This document shows, in pieces, positions 50,416-58,054 of a stretch of DNA of 64,000 nt. The translations under genes were made by a program, and so were the position numbers. Numbering within the stretch: the stretch's first letter is position 1; the number at the start of each line of letters is the position of its first letter. Origin of the DNA: UBA2040 sp002384725 (GTDB lineage Bacteria > Bacteroidota > Bacteroidia > Flavobacteriales_D > Crocinitomicaceae); the NCBI GenBank assembly GCA_963926475.1, contig CAWUXE010000011.1, forward strand, positions 1 through 64,000, written 5' to 3'. Below the pieces are notes generated by a model. It made no database searches. It was not told the origin of the DNA and saw only the letters and a list, made by a program, of their open reading frames with translations.

Positions 50416-51270
50416 TTAAACCTTTTCTTCGTTTAATCCCTTCACCTTCCGCACCACCAAATAAATCCCCACCAAAACAAACGGTATACTCAACCATTGT
50501 CCCGTATTCAAGAATAATCCAGCATCGCGCTCTGCCTGACCAATTTTAATAAATTCAATAAAGAATCTCGCAGAAAACAACAAAATCAAGAACCAACCCA
50601 AAATACGACCCGGGATTTTCACCAAGTCTTTTTTGTAGTATAGATACATCATTACGAAGAAAATCAACAAGTAAGCAATGGCCTCGTACAATTGAGCTGG
50701 GTGACGTGGTGTCGGGTCCAAAGCGTGCGTTAAGTCATTATAATAATGAGGAAAGCTAAATGCCCAAGGTTTATCGTTAGGGACTCCAACAATTTCAGAA
50801 TTCACCAAATTGCCCAATCGAATGAAACAGGCCGCAATTGCTCCAGGAGCAGCCAATTTGTCCAAAGTCCATACGATAGGTTTTTTAACTACACGCTTGG
50901 AATAAAAATACGCTGCAATTAAAATAGCGAGAACTCCACCATGACTCGCCAGACCACCTTCCCAAACTTTAAATATATCCAACGGATGAGAGAAATAACC
51001 GCGCTGCGCAATGCCTTGAATGTCAATATGATCGAAATAGGGACCATAGAAAAATACATGACCTAAACGTGCACCAATTATCGTTGCTAGCACCATGTAA
51101 ATGACCAATTTGTCCAAAGCGTCTTCCGACATGCCTTCACGCTTATACATGCGTTTCACGACTAAAAAGGCGAAAATTAATCCTGTTACGAAAAGCAATC
51201 CGTATAAATTTGGTGTTTTCCAACCATCGATAATTTCAGGAGTAACATCCCAGGTAATAGCTAAATTCAT
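50416..51270 (-). CDS. lgt: Prolipoprotein diacylglyceryl transferase
   Basis: 284 residues from the ATG at 51270 (M-N-L-A-I-T-W-D-V-T-P). The open frame extends to 51495 but that part overlaps trhO and has no Lgt sequence. Seven membrane helices; signature R-L-G-N-L-V-N-S-E-I-V-G (Arg and Glu for lipid binding), and H-P-A-Q-L-Y-E with the second essential region. It attaches diacylglycerol to the lipobox cysteine of the lipoproteins in this window (MsrB, FKBP, LRR, TPR). It is 20 nt downstream of trhO. Confidence 0.95.
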   Translation of the reverse strand: MNLAITWDVTPEIIDGWKTPNLYGLLFVTGLIFAFLVVKRMYKREGMSEDALDKLVIYMVLATIIGARLGHVFFYGPYFDHIDIQGIAQRGYFSHPLDIFKVWEGGLASHGGVLAILIAAYFYSKRVVKKPIVWTLDKLAAPGAIAACFIRLGNLVNSEIVGVPNDKPWAFSFPHYYNDLTHALDPTPRHPAQLYEAIAYLLIFFVMMYLYYKKDLVKIPGRILGWFLILLFSARFFIEFIKIGQAERDAGLFLNTGQWLSIPFVLVGIYLVVRKVKGLNEEKV

Positions 51271-51290
51271 TGCTGTTTTTTTAAAGTGGA

Positions 51291-52349
51291 CTAAGTTAAG
51301 TTTTTTTCGCTCCTTTTTTGAAACGGCAACTTCTCCGACCGACCTTTTTTGAAAATTAAATTGGAATTTTGTAATCCTTTTCGTTTTTCTTTCTGCTCTT
51401 CTTCCGGCAAATGGGTGAATTCCAAACAATCTTGCGAACAGGTATTCTCCATTTTTTCTTGACACGATTCGCATTGAATGAAAAGAAGGTGACAAGCTTC
51501 ATTTAAACAATTGGTGTGCGTATCGGCAGGATTTCCACATTGGTGACAAACCGCTATGATATTTTTAGAAATTCGCTCGCCTCGTCTTTCATCGAACACA
51601 AAGTTTTTTCCAATGAATTTATTCGGAATACCTTGTTCTTTGCAATCGTTGGTGTATTTGATGATCCCTCCTTCCAATTGATGTACATTCTCAAATCCAC
51701 GGTGTTTGAACCAAGCTGATGCTTTTTCACAACGAATTCCACCTGTGCAATACATGACCAAGTTTTTGTCTTCGTTTCCTTTCAAATATTCTTCTTCTAT
51801 CAAGGGTAGGGACTCTCGAAAGGTATCTACGTCTGGCGTAATTGCTCCGTTAAAATGACCAACTTCTGACTCATAATGATTTCGAAAATCAATAAGAATA
51901 GTATCGTCTTTGTCTGTTAATGCGTTGAATTCTTCAGCCGTTAAGTGTTTTCCCTTGTTGGTCACATCAAACGTTTCATCGTTCAAACCATCGGCAACGA
52001 TTTTGTGTCGAACCTTTACTTTCAGCTTCAAGAACGGAAATTCGGCCCCAGATTCTTCCACCGCCATGTTAAGACGAACTCCTTTTGTAAAGTCGATTTC
52101 GTCGACCAATTCGCGAAGTAAATGAATGCTGTCTATTGGAACTGAAATTTGAGCATTGATTCCTTCATGTGCGACATAAATTCGACCGATAATTTTGAGC
52201 TTGTCCATTTCCGTGTACAAATGATCACGGAAAAGTGAAGGGTTTTCTATTTTGGCATATTGATAAAATGACACCGTAACAAATTGAGCTCCATCGGCTC
52301 TTAATTTTGCTTCCAATTCATTTTTATCTAAAGTATTACACAGTTGCAT
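51291..52349 (-). CDS. trhO: tRNA uridine(34) hydroxylase (rhodanese family)
   Basis: 352 residues. N-terminal acylphosphatase-like domain (about 20-110), then a rhodanese domain (about 150-245) with the active Cys201 in M-Y-C-T-G-G-I-R-C-E, and a Cys-rich tail (C-H-Q-C-G, C-E-S-C-Q-E) that may bind a metal. TrhO makes 5-hydroxyuridine at tRNA position 34 with oxygen. lgt follows in the same direction. Confidence 0.9.
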   Translation of the reverse strand: MQLCNTLDKNELEAKLRADGAQFVTVSFYQYAKIENPSLFRDHLYTEMDKLKIIGRIYVAHEGINAQISVPIDSIHLLRELVDEIDFTKGVRLNMAVEESGAEFPFLKLKVKVRHKIVADGLNDETFDVTNKGKHLTAEEFNALTDKDDTILIDFRNHYESEVGHFNGAITPDVDTFRESLPLIEEEYLKGNEDKNLVMYCTGGIRCEKASAWFKHRGFENVHQLEGGIIKYTNDCKEQGIPNKFIGKNFVFDERRGERISKNIIAVCHQCGNPADTHTNCLNEACHLLFIQCESCQEKMENTCSQDCLEFTHLPEEEQKEKRKGLQNSNLIFKKGRSEKLPFQKRSEKNLT

Positions 52350-52409
52350 GCTATGAATGTTTAAATAATTTGAAATGTAAAGATAAGAGATTTGATAAAA
52401 TGGTTTAGT

Positions 52410-52417
52410 TACTTTTG
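52410..52417 (+). promoter_or_regulatory. Promoter -7 element (TACTTTTG)
   Basis: Perfect TAnnTTTG motif ending 6 nt before the ATG at 52424; it holds the TTG (52415) that would otherwise extend the frame. Confidence 0.55.
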
Positions 52418-52423
52418 AGAAGT

Positions 52424-52870
52424 ATGGACAAGAAAAGTATCATTGATCGGCTGAATGAGATCGTTTTGGAAAGAATAAATGAGTCTGTGACGGAGATAAA
52501 TTCTATCAACGACTCAAAGGCGAATGAAACCAAAAGTAGTGCTGGCGACAAGTACGAGACGGGAATGGCCATGCTTCAGATGGAGGAACAAAAAGCAAAT
52601 GTTCAACTCGCAAAGGCGAAAGAACTTCAGAAAACTCTTTCTATGATTGATCCTACAGAAAAACAGGATTCAGCACAACTAGGAAGTTTAGTTGAAACTT
52701 CTAACGGAAACTATTTCATTTCCATTGGTTTGGGGCAAATTGAAATAGGAGGTAAGAGCATCTTCGTTCTGTCAATTGCTAGTCCTGTTGGTCTTCAAAT
52801 GAAAGGTAAAAAAGCTGGTGATGTATTTCAGTTCAATGGTAATACTATTGAAATAATTAAAGTGCATTAA
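52424..52870 (+). CDS. GreA/GreB C-terminal-like protein
   Basis: 148 residues. An N-terminal antiparallel helical part (about 1-75, with A-G-D-K-Y-E-T-G-M-A-M-L-Q) and a C-terminal FKBP-like domain of the GreA/GreB type (G-S-L-V-E-T-S, S-P-V-G-L-Q-M-K-G-K-K-A-G-D-V-F). It is smaller and more divergent than true GreA; in Bacteroidetes such proteins are often mislabelled. It may bind RNA polymerase in the secondary channel. The acidic tip residues of GreA were not confirmed. Terminator directly downstream. Confidence 0.65.
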   Translation: MDKKSIIDRLNEIVLERINESVTEINSINDSKANETKSSAGDKYETGMAMLQMEEQKANVQLAKAKELQKTLSMIDPTEKQDSAQLGSLVETSNGNYFISIGLGQIEIGGKSIFVLSIASPVGLQMKGKKAGDVFQFNGNTIEIIKVH

Positions 52871-52904
52871 AAAGGTTGTGCCTGTTTTCTAAGCACAACC
52901 TTTT
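52870..52904 (+). terminator. Terminator
   Basis: 12-bp stem AAAAGGTTGTGC/GCACAACCTTTT (52870-52881 with 52893-52904), loop 11 nt. The stem runs directly from the stop codon of the GreA-like gene; it could also serve the minus-strand gene ending at 52936. Confidence 0.75.
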
Positions 52905-52935
52905 ATTCGTTTTCAAGTAGTAGAAAGGAATTTCT

Positions 52936-54465
52936 TTATAACCTCACCCCAATTCCAAAAGTCGTACCAAAACCGCCATATTTACGATTCATCTCTGGAC
53001 TTTCGATTAGGAAATTGATATTGTTTCTAAAATATGGGCAGACAAAAACATGCCAGTTTCCAAAGTCACGGCGCAATTCCGTCGAAAGCACATAGGACAT
53101 TCCGAAGTTTCGTTCGGTGACTTCAAACGGATTATTTCCATTTTGATCTACATAAATACCGGTTCTTCGCGCCATTGCAAATTCGAAATTAAGGCCAACT
53201 CGTGGTATGAATTTCCATTTATTCTTACCAAAGACATATCCAAACTTCAATGGAATAGAGAATTGACTGTAGGTATTGGTAACGTTGTAATTCTTCGTGG
53301 AGGCAACGGTTATGATATTCGTATCAATTTGGGTGAAAGGGATGGAATCAATGACTTGTCCGTTCGAATCTAAAATGTACTGATAAAAGGTATTAATATC
53401 AAAAGTCATTTCGTTCGACGTCTGTGTTTCGGTAAATGCACTTTTGTCTCCCCAATGGTAATATTCTGCGCCCGATCCAATGCACAAATCTCTCAAATAT
53501 ACATTCAAGGCAAAACCAAAATTAGGCGTTGTCAACGCAGTTTCTTTCGATTTTAATAATTCCGGATACGTGTCAAATGGACTTTCGATTTTCGGTCGAA
53601 CCATCATGAAACCTCCAAAAGCTTGTATTTCGAATCGACTTTTCTTTCCTTCGTCTTTTAATTTTGTTGTTTTAGTTGGATTTTGAAGTGACGAGTCTAT
53701 GTAAATGATAGAATCTCTAATAACCAAAGAATCACGAATAACCACCGAATCGATTATCACATATCGGATTCTTCTCAAAGTATCATCAACGAAAGAAAGG
53801 TTGGTCGCATCGGTCAAGAATTGTCTTCTCTGTCCGTTGAATGCACCAAATTGTGGATCTTGCGTCAAAAACTTGCGAACAATGTTGTTGGCGCCCAAAT
53901 AGACTAAAAGTTGTTCTTCCCTGTTGTCCAAGGTCCGATCGCCAGAATTAGTTGGATCTGGACTCGAATTTCGAGGACCAGAAGATGCCATTAAATTACT
54001 TTGATTCGCTAGTTTGATGGAATCTTCAACTCGTTTGAAATTCGTTTCCACCTCTTTTTTCATAGCGGAAAGCTTTTTTTGATTTTCAGGCTGAAAGGCC
54101 TTAGCCGCTTTTTTAAAGGTAGAAGCCGCAACGAACGTTTCTTTGTCATCGGCATTCTTTACTTTGACGAACAAGGCTTCAGAATTAGCGAATTTACGTG
54201 TGGTGATTTTGTTTTCCGTTTTAATAGCCGAATGTAACTTAGGTGTTGTTTCCGTTTCTTCCAACATGAAATATCCAGTGGTTGCCATACCTACCACAAG
54301 GATAGAAGATAACCAAAACCAAAACCCTGGAATGCGTTTGCTCGCAAGAATAGGAGCATCTAATTTGTTTTCCAAATCAGCCAAAAAAGCAGCAGGGACC
54401 TCGAAAGATCGTTGGCCTAATTTTTCTTTAAAAAGATTGTCGATATGGTTTTTCTTATCGCTCAT
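52936..54465 (-). CDS. Trans-envelope protein: anti-sigma-like head, one membrane helix, outer-membrane barrel
   Basis: 509 residues. Residues 1-46 are hydrophilic and presumably cytoplasmic (D-N-L-F-K-E-K-L...), residues 47-65 a single membrane helix (W-F-W-L-S-S-I-L-V-V-G), residues ~70-277 a Lys/Asn/Ser-rich periplasmic linker with the repeated V-V-I-R-D-S-L-V-I-R-D-S-I-I-Y-I-D-S heptad-like strand, and residues ~278-509 alternate like an outer-membrane beta-barrel (F-E-I-Q-A-F-G-G-F-M-M ... G-G-F-G-T-T-F-G-I-G-V-R-L). Its ATG overlaps the sigma-factor stop by one base (TAATG). The likely role is to hold the sigma factor at the membrane and to sense the envelope. Function is inferred from context. 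Confidence 0.7.
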   Translation of the reverse strand: MSDKKNHIDNLFKEKLGQRSFEVPAAFLADLENKLDAPILASKRIPGFWFWLSSILVVGMATTGYFMLEETETTPKLHSAIKTENKITTRKFANSEALFVKVKNADDKETFVAASTFKKAAKAFQPENQKKLSAMKKEVETNFKRVEDSIKLANQSNLMASSGPRNSSPDPTNSGDRTLDNREEQLLVYLGANNIVRKFLTQDPQFGAFNGQRRQFLTDATNLSFVDDTLRRIRYVIIDSVVIRDSLVIRDSIIYIDSSLQNPTKTTKLKDEGKKSRFEIQAFGGFMMVRPKIESPFDTYPELLKSKETALTTPNFGFALNVYLRDLCIGSGAEYYHWGDKSAFTETQTSNEMTFDINTFYQYILDSNGQVIDSIPFTQIDTNIITVASTKNYNVTNTYSQFSIPLKFGYVFGKNKWKFIPRVGLNFEFAMARRTGIYVDQNGNNPFEVTERNFGMSYVLSTELRRDFGNWHVFVCPYFRNNINFLIESPEMNRKYGGFGTTFGIGVRL

Positions 54466-55013
54466 TATTTCGTTTCCATTTCCGGCGCCATCAATACCCG
54501 CAATTTTTTTCTTGCTTCTTTAATGTGCCATTTCACTGTTTCGTATTTTATATTTAGTTCTTTCTGAATTTCTTTGGTTGAATATCCATCAATTGCGTGC
54601 ATATTAAAAACCACCTTCGTTGCATGTGGAAGCTGATGTAATATTCGCTCGAGTTCTTCGGCTTCAATCTTTTCGTCAATGGAATTCTCAACAGTGGATT
54701 CTTGTTTCAGTTCATTTTCAGCGTCAAATTGAAACAGTTCTTTGTAATTTTTCTCTTTTCTAAATTGATCAATAACCTCGTTTTGTCCAATTCTTTTCGC
54801 CCAAGAAAAAAATGAACTACCCACTTTGTATTGGTCTATTTTCGTAATAATCTTCATGAAAGAATTGTTGACTATCGTCATTTGGTCCTCTTCATTATTG
54901 TTATAACGCACCGCAACACTCATGAGAACAGAAAAAGTTACATTATAAAGCGCAAGGATGGTCTTCCGATCATTCTTCCTAATCTGTTCTATGAGAGGTT
55001 CATTAATATCCAA
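54465..55013 (-). CDS. ECF-type RNA polymerase sigma factor
   Basis: 182 residues. Region 2 (about 15-85: A-L-Y-N-V-T-F-S-V-L-M, F-F-S-W-A-K-R-I-G-Q-N, I-D-Q-F-R-K-E) binds the -10 element, and region 4 (about 125-175: L-H-Q-L-P-H-A-T-K-V-V-F-N, G-Y-S-T-K-E-I-Q-K-E-L, then K-W-H-I-K-E-A-R-K-K-L) carries the helix-turn-helix. An acidic linker separates them. The start is TTG at 55013, after an in-frame stop. Co-translation with the downstream trans-envelope protein suggests sigma/anti-sigma pairing. The regulon is unknown. Confidence 0.88.
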   Translation of the reverse strand: MDINEPLIEQIRKNDRKTILALYNVTFSVLMSVAVRYNNNEEDQMTIVNNSFMKIITKIDQYKVGSSFFSWAKRIGQNEVIDQFRKEKNYKELFQFDAENELKQESTVENSIDEKIEAEELERILHQLPHATKVVFNMHAIDGYSTKEIQKELNIKYETVKWHIKEARKKLRVLMAPEMETK

Positions 55014-55231
55014 AGTGCGCCCTTACGTGGTAAATCTGTTTAATCTAATTCAATGACGAAAGCTTTCCTCTCTTAGTTTCATCGTGAATCATTAATAAGA
55101 ACGTACGTAAATAAGCTATTGGGGGGGTGAGTTAGGTGATATACATTTTAAACTTATTTCAATACCATAAATTAGATCAACTTTTCAGTCCTTTGTAAAA
55201 CGTCAGCCTAATGTTTACCAATTAAGAGATA

Positions 55232-55430
55232 AAGTTTAAAGGATAATTTTGAAGGTACTCAACCAAACGGGACTTTCGTTTATGATTGGGAATTTAAAAA
55301 TGGCTTGGGGCAACTGGATGAGTGCAATGGAATCACTCTGAATGGAGAATATGTATATTTTGTAACGGAGGAATATCCGTATATCGGAAGATTTTTGAAA
55401 GGTATATTTATTGAAAAACATGGACCATGA
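55232..55430 (+). pseudogene. C-terminal remnant of a YHYH-domain protein gene
   Basis: A stop-to-stop frame without a proper start encodes Q-P-N-G-T-F-V-Y-D-W-E-F-K, L-G-Q-L-D-E-C-N-G and F-V-T-E-E-Y-P-Y-I-G-R-F-L-K-G, the hallmark end of YHYH-domain exported proteins (where G-R-C-F-K-G is usual). About 65 of an expected ~250 or more codons remain; no signal peptide or YHYH motif is seen upstream. A TAATTTTG (55242-55249) in the frame resembles a promoter but may be chance. Confidence 0.55.
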
Positions 55431-55527
55431 ACGCATCCAGGCGGAAGACCAGAAAATGGTGAGCATTCACATCCGCCATGAAGGCCGTCACATCAGCATT
55501 AGTATAAACGTAATTTACGGTTTCTTT

Positions 55528-57414
55528 CTAAACCCTTTCAGACAAGTCCAACCATCGGTCCGTCTTCGCATCAATCGCTTCCACAATTTCCTTAAGCTTA
55601 ATCCCAGCTGCTGTCAACTCTTCGTTGCTTGCCGTGCCTGTCGAAAGTGCGGCTGTAAACTTATCTTTCTCCGTTTCTAAATCTTCTAATTCCTTTTCCA
55701 ATCCGTCGTATTCAAATTGTTCTTTGAAACTGAGCTTCTTCTTTTCATCAGAATTTGATGTTGTTTTCGGAGCTGGGGCAGGAACAGGAGCAACTTCTTC
55801 TTGATCCAATACTTTCGTTTCTGCAGGGCGTGATGGTCCTTTTGACGAAGTAGTTCGGAAAGCGGTGTAATTTCCAGTGATGTCTTTTATCTTAGCGTCA
55901 CCCTCAAAAACGAATAGGTGATCAACCATTTTGTCCATGAAATATCTATCATGACTAACAACAATCAAACAACCTTGGAAGGCACGCAAATAATCCTCTA
56001 AGACACTCATAACGAAGATGTCGAGATCATTTGTTGGCTCATCCAAAATCAAGAAATTCGGATTACTCATCAATACGGTCAATAATTTCAAACGACGTTT
56101 TTCACCGCCACTAAGCTTGTAAACGAACTGAAAATGCATGTGACGTGGGAAGAGAAATTTCTCTAACAACTGTGCTGCCGACATTTGACGACCTTTCTCT
56201 AAGGGAATATATTCTGCTATATCGCGAATGACATCAATTACTTTTTTGTCCTGATCCGTCTCAATCAAATCTTGGCTGTAATACCCAAAATGAACCGTTT
56301 CGCCAATAGATATCTTTCCTGCATCAATATCTAAATTGCCTGTAATCATTTGCAAGAAGGTGCTTTTTCCAGTTCCGTTCTTCCCAACAATTCCTAGTCG
56401 TTCTTTACGCTTGAAATGATAGCTGAATTCTTTCAGCATCGGTTTTCCGGGAAAAGACTTTGATACTTTATGGAATTCTACAATTTTTGATCCCAAACGT
56501 TCCATTTTAACCGGGATTTCCAGTTCGTCTTCGTCTAAACGAATGCTGGCCGTTTGTTTAATTCCATCAAAGGCATCCACTCTCGCTTTTTGCTTTACTC
56601 CACGTGCCTTGGGTTGACGTCGAATCCAATCCAATTCTTTCTTAAATGTATTTCTCGCTTTGGAAACAGTTGATTCTAATTGTTCTTGTCGTTCCGCTTT
56701 TTTCTCCAAATAATAAGAAAAGTTCCCTTTGTATTTGTACAGCGTTTCGTCTTCCAATTCCAAGATCACATCACAAACAACCTCTAAAAAATAACGGTCG
56801 TGTGTCACCATCAATATCGTCGATTTCGAAGTGGCCAAATAACTTTCCAGCCATTCAATCATGTCCAAATCTAAGTGATTGGTCGGCTCATCGAGAATTA
56901 AAATATCTGCTTCCGAAACAAGTACTTTTGCAAGAGCAACTCGCTTTTGTTGACCTCCTGAAAGCATCATAACCTTCTGAGATGTATCGTCTAAACGAAG
57001 AATAGAAAGTATCTGTTCCACTTTCGATTCTATGTCCCAAGCATTCAGGTCTGTTAGCGCTTGCATACTTGAGTTCATCATCTCCTGATCGCCTGTATGC
57101 AGTGATTCTGTGTATTCTCGGATGGCAATCATTTCAGGCATGTCTCCGCCAAGAACTGCTTGCAATACCGTCTGATTTCCATCAATATTTTCGGCTTGTT
57201 CCATGTAAGCAATGGATAAATCGTTTCGGTAAACAATTCGTCCAGAGTCGATAGGTTCAAGATCGTTCAAACATCGCAGCAAAGTCGATTTTCCGCTACC
57301 ATTTTTGGCAACGATGGCCATTTTATCTCCTTGGTCGAGACCAAAAGAAACGTCTTTAAAGATGGTTCGGATACCAAATGTTTTGGTGATGTTTTCGACG
57401 GAGAGTACGTTCAT
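55528..57414 (-). CDS. ABC-F family ATPase (Uup/EttA-like)
   Basis: 628 residues from the ATG at 57414 (M-N-V-L-S-V-E-N-I-T); the frame extends upstream into a simple-repeat stretch. Two ABC modules without membrane helices: Walker A G-K-N-G-S-G-K-S-T and G-K-N-G-T-G-K-S-T, signatures L-S-G-G-Q-Q-K-R and L-S-G-G-E-K-R-R, Walker B L-I-L-D-E-P-T-N and L-I-L-D-E-P-T-N. A charged linker joins them, and the C-terminal ~90 residues are a coiled coil of the Uup type. Such proteins act on ribosomes or DNA rather than in transport. Confidence 0.9.
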   Translation of the reverse strand: MNVLSVENITKTFGIRTIFKDVSFGLDQGDKMAIVAKNGSGKSTLLRCLNDLEPIDSGRIVYRNDLSIAYMEQAENIDGNQTVLQAVLGGDMPEMIAIREYTESLHTGDQEMMNSSMQALTDLNAWDIESKVEQILSILRLDDTSQKVMMLSGGQQKRVALAKVLVSEADILILDEPTNHLDLDMIEWLESYLATSKSTILMVTHDRYFLEVVCDVILELEDETLYKYKGNFSYYLEKKAERQEQLESTVSKARNTFKKELDWIRRQPKARGVKQKARVDAFDGIKQTASIRLDEDELEIPVKMERLGSKIVEFHKVSKSFPGKPMLKEFSYHFKRKERLGIVGKNGTGKSTFLQMITGNLDIDAGKISIGETVHFGYYSQDLIETDQDKKVIDVIRDIAEYIPLEKGRQMSAAQLLEKFLFPRHMHFQFVYKLSGGEKRRLKLLTVLMSNPNFLILDEPTNDLDIFVMSVLEDYLRAFQGCLIVVSHDRYFMDKMVDHLFVFEGDAKIKDITGNYTAFRTTSSKGPSRPAETKVLDQEEVAPVPAPAPKTTSNSDEKKKLSFKEQFEYDGLEKELEDLETEKDKFTAALSTGTASNEELTAAGIKLKEIVEAIDAKTDRWLDLSERV

Positions 57415-57423
57415 TTTTTTTTC

Positions 57424-57472
57424 GGATTGGCTGATTGCTGATTGGCGGATTGGCAAATTGGCTGATTGATTA
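57424..57472. repeat. Short direct-repeat stretch
   Basis: Overlapping copies of GATTGGC/GATTG (GATTGGCTGATTGCTGATTG, then GGCGGATTGGCAAATTGGCT) between the ABC-F and DUF4293 genes. Similar word-like simple repeats occur at 2405-2470, 26019-26060, 30256-30330 and 48637-48670. Confidence 0.5.
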
Positions 57473-57519
57473 TTGATAAAACGTTGATTGAGCGAAGTCG
57501 AAAGCAGCGTTTTATCTAT

Positions 57520-57996
57520 TTATCTCAGTCGATTTAGTGAATCTAAAAGTTTCTTGTCACGATTAATTCCTGTGTTGGCCAAAAATACGAATGGGAAACC
57601 AATGATTAAAAAGATCAAGCCCATACCCATTTCACGACTCGTAATGTCATTTGAAACTTGCGAATCGCCGATATAAAAGAATACCATTACACTAATCAAA
57701 ACGGCGGAGTAGGCATAAAACAACATTCTGCCAAAACGGTGTTGACGTTTTACGTCTTTGAAGCTGATCAAGGTCACCAATGCGATCAAAAGCAAGCCTG
57801 CGCCGACCGTATATCCCATGAAAGATTCTGTATTTATTAATTTATCATCTTCCAAAGCGTGCTGTGTAACACCGAAAGAAGAAACTTTATACCTCATAGT
57901 TTCAGATAAATAGGAAAACAAAGTGTTGCCAGCTGTCACCATGCTAAGGCAAATTATTGCTGCGAGCACATATAGGGTTTGAATTCGTTGAATCAT
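57520..57996 (-). CDS. DUF4293 membrane protein
   Basis: 158 residues from the ATG at 57996 (M-I-Q-R-I-Q-T-L-Y); an earlier frame start at 58017 is an ATG inside the promoter region. Four membrane helices: about 8-28, 63-83, 98-115 and 127-145, with the conserved start I-Q-R-I-Q-T-L-Y-L/V. A Bacteroidetes family of unknown function. Single gene, preceded by a TACTTTTG motif. Confidence 0.82.
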   Translation of the reverse strand: MIQRIQTLYVLAAIICLSMVTAGNTLFSYLSETMRYKVSSFGVTQHALEDDKLINTESFMGYTVGAGLLLIALVTLISFKDVKRQHRFGRMLFYAYSAVLISVMVFFYIGDSQVSNDITSREMGMGLIFLIIGFPFVFLANTGINRDKKLLDSLNRLR

Positions 57997-58014
57997 TATT
58001 TTAAATCTTTGGTG

Positions 58015-58022
58015 CAAAAGTA
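58015..58022 (-). promoter_or_regulatory. DUF4293 promoter -7 element (TACTTTTG)
   Basis: TAnnTTTG on the minus strand, 18 nt before the ATG at 57996. Confidence 0.5.
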
Positions 58023-58054
58023 CGGAACTAATCGTGCATTCGAGCGATGAAATC

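Noticed and set aside
50298..50549. 83-codon plus-strand open frame after the pseudouridine synthase
   Set aside because: It runs into the 3' end of lgt on the other strand and shows no recognisable protein features.
51271..51495. 75-codon N-terminal extension of Lgt
   Set aside because: It overlaps the trhO coding sequence in another frame and holds no Lgt-like sequence; the ATG at 51270 starts a typical Lgt.
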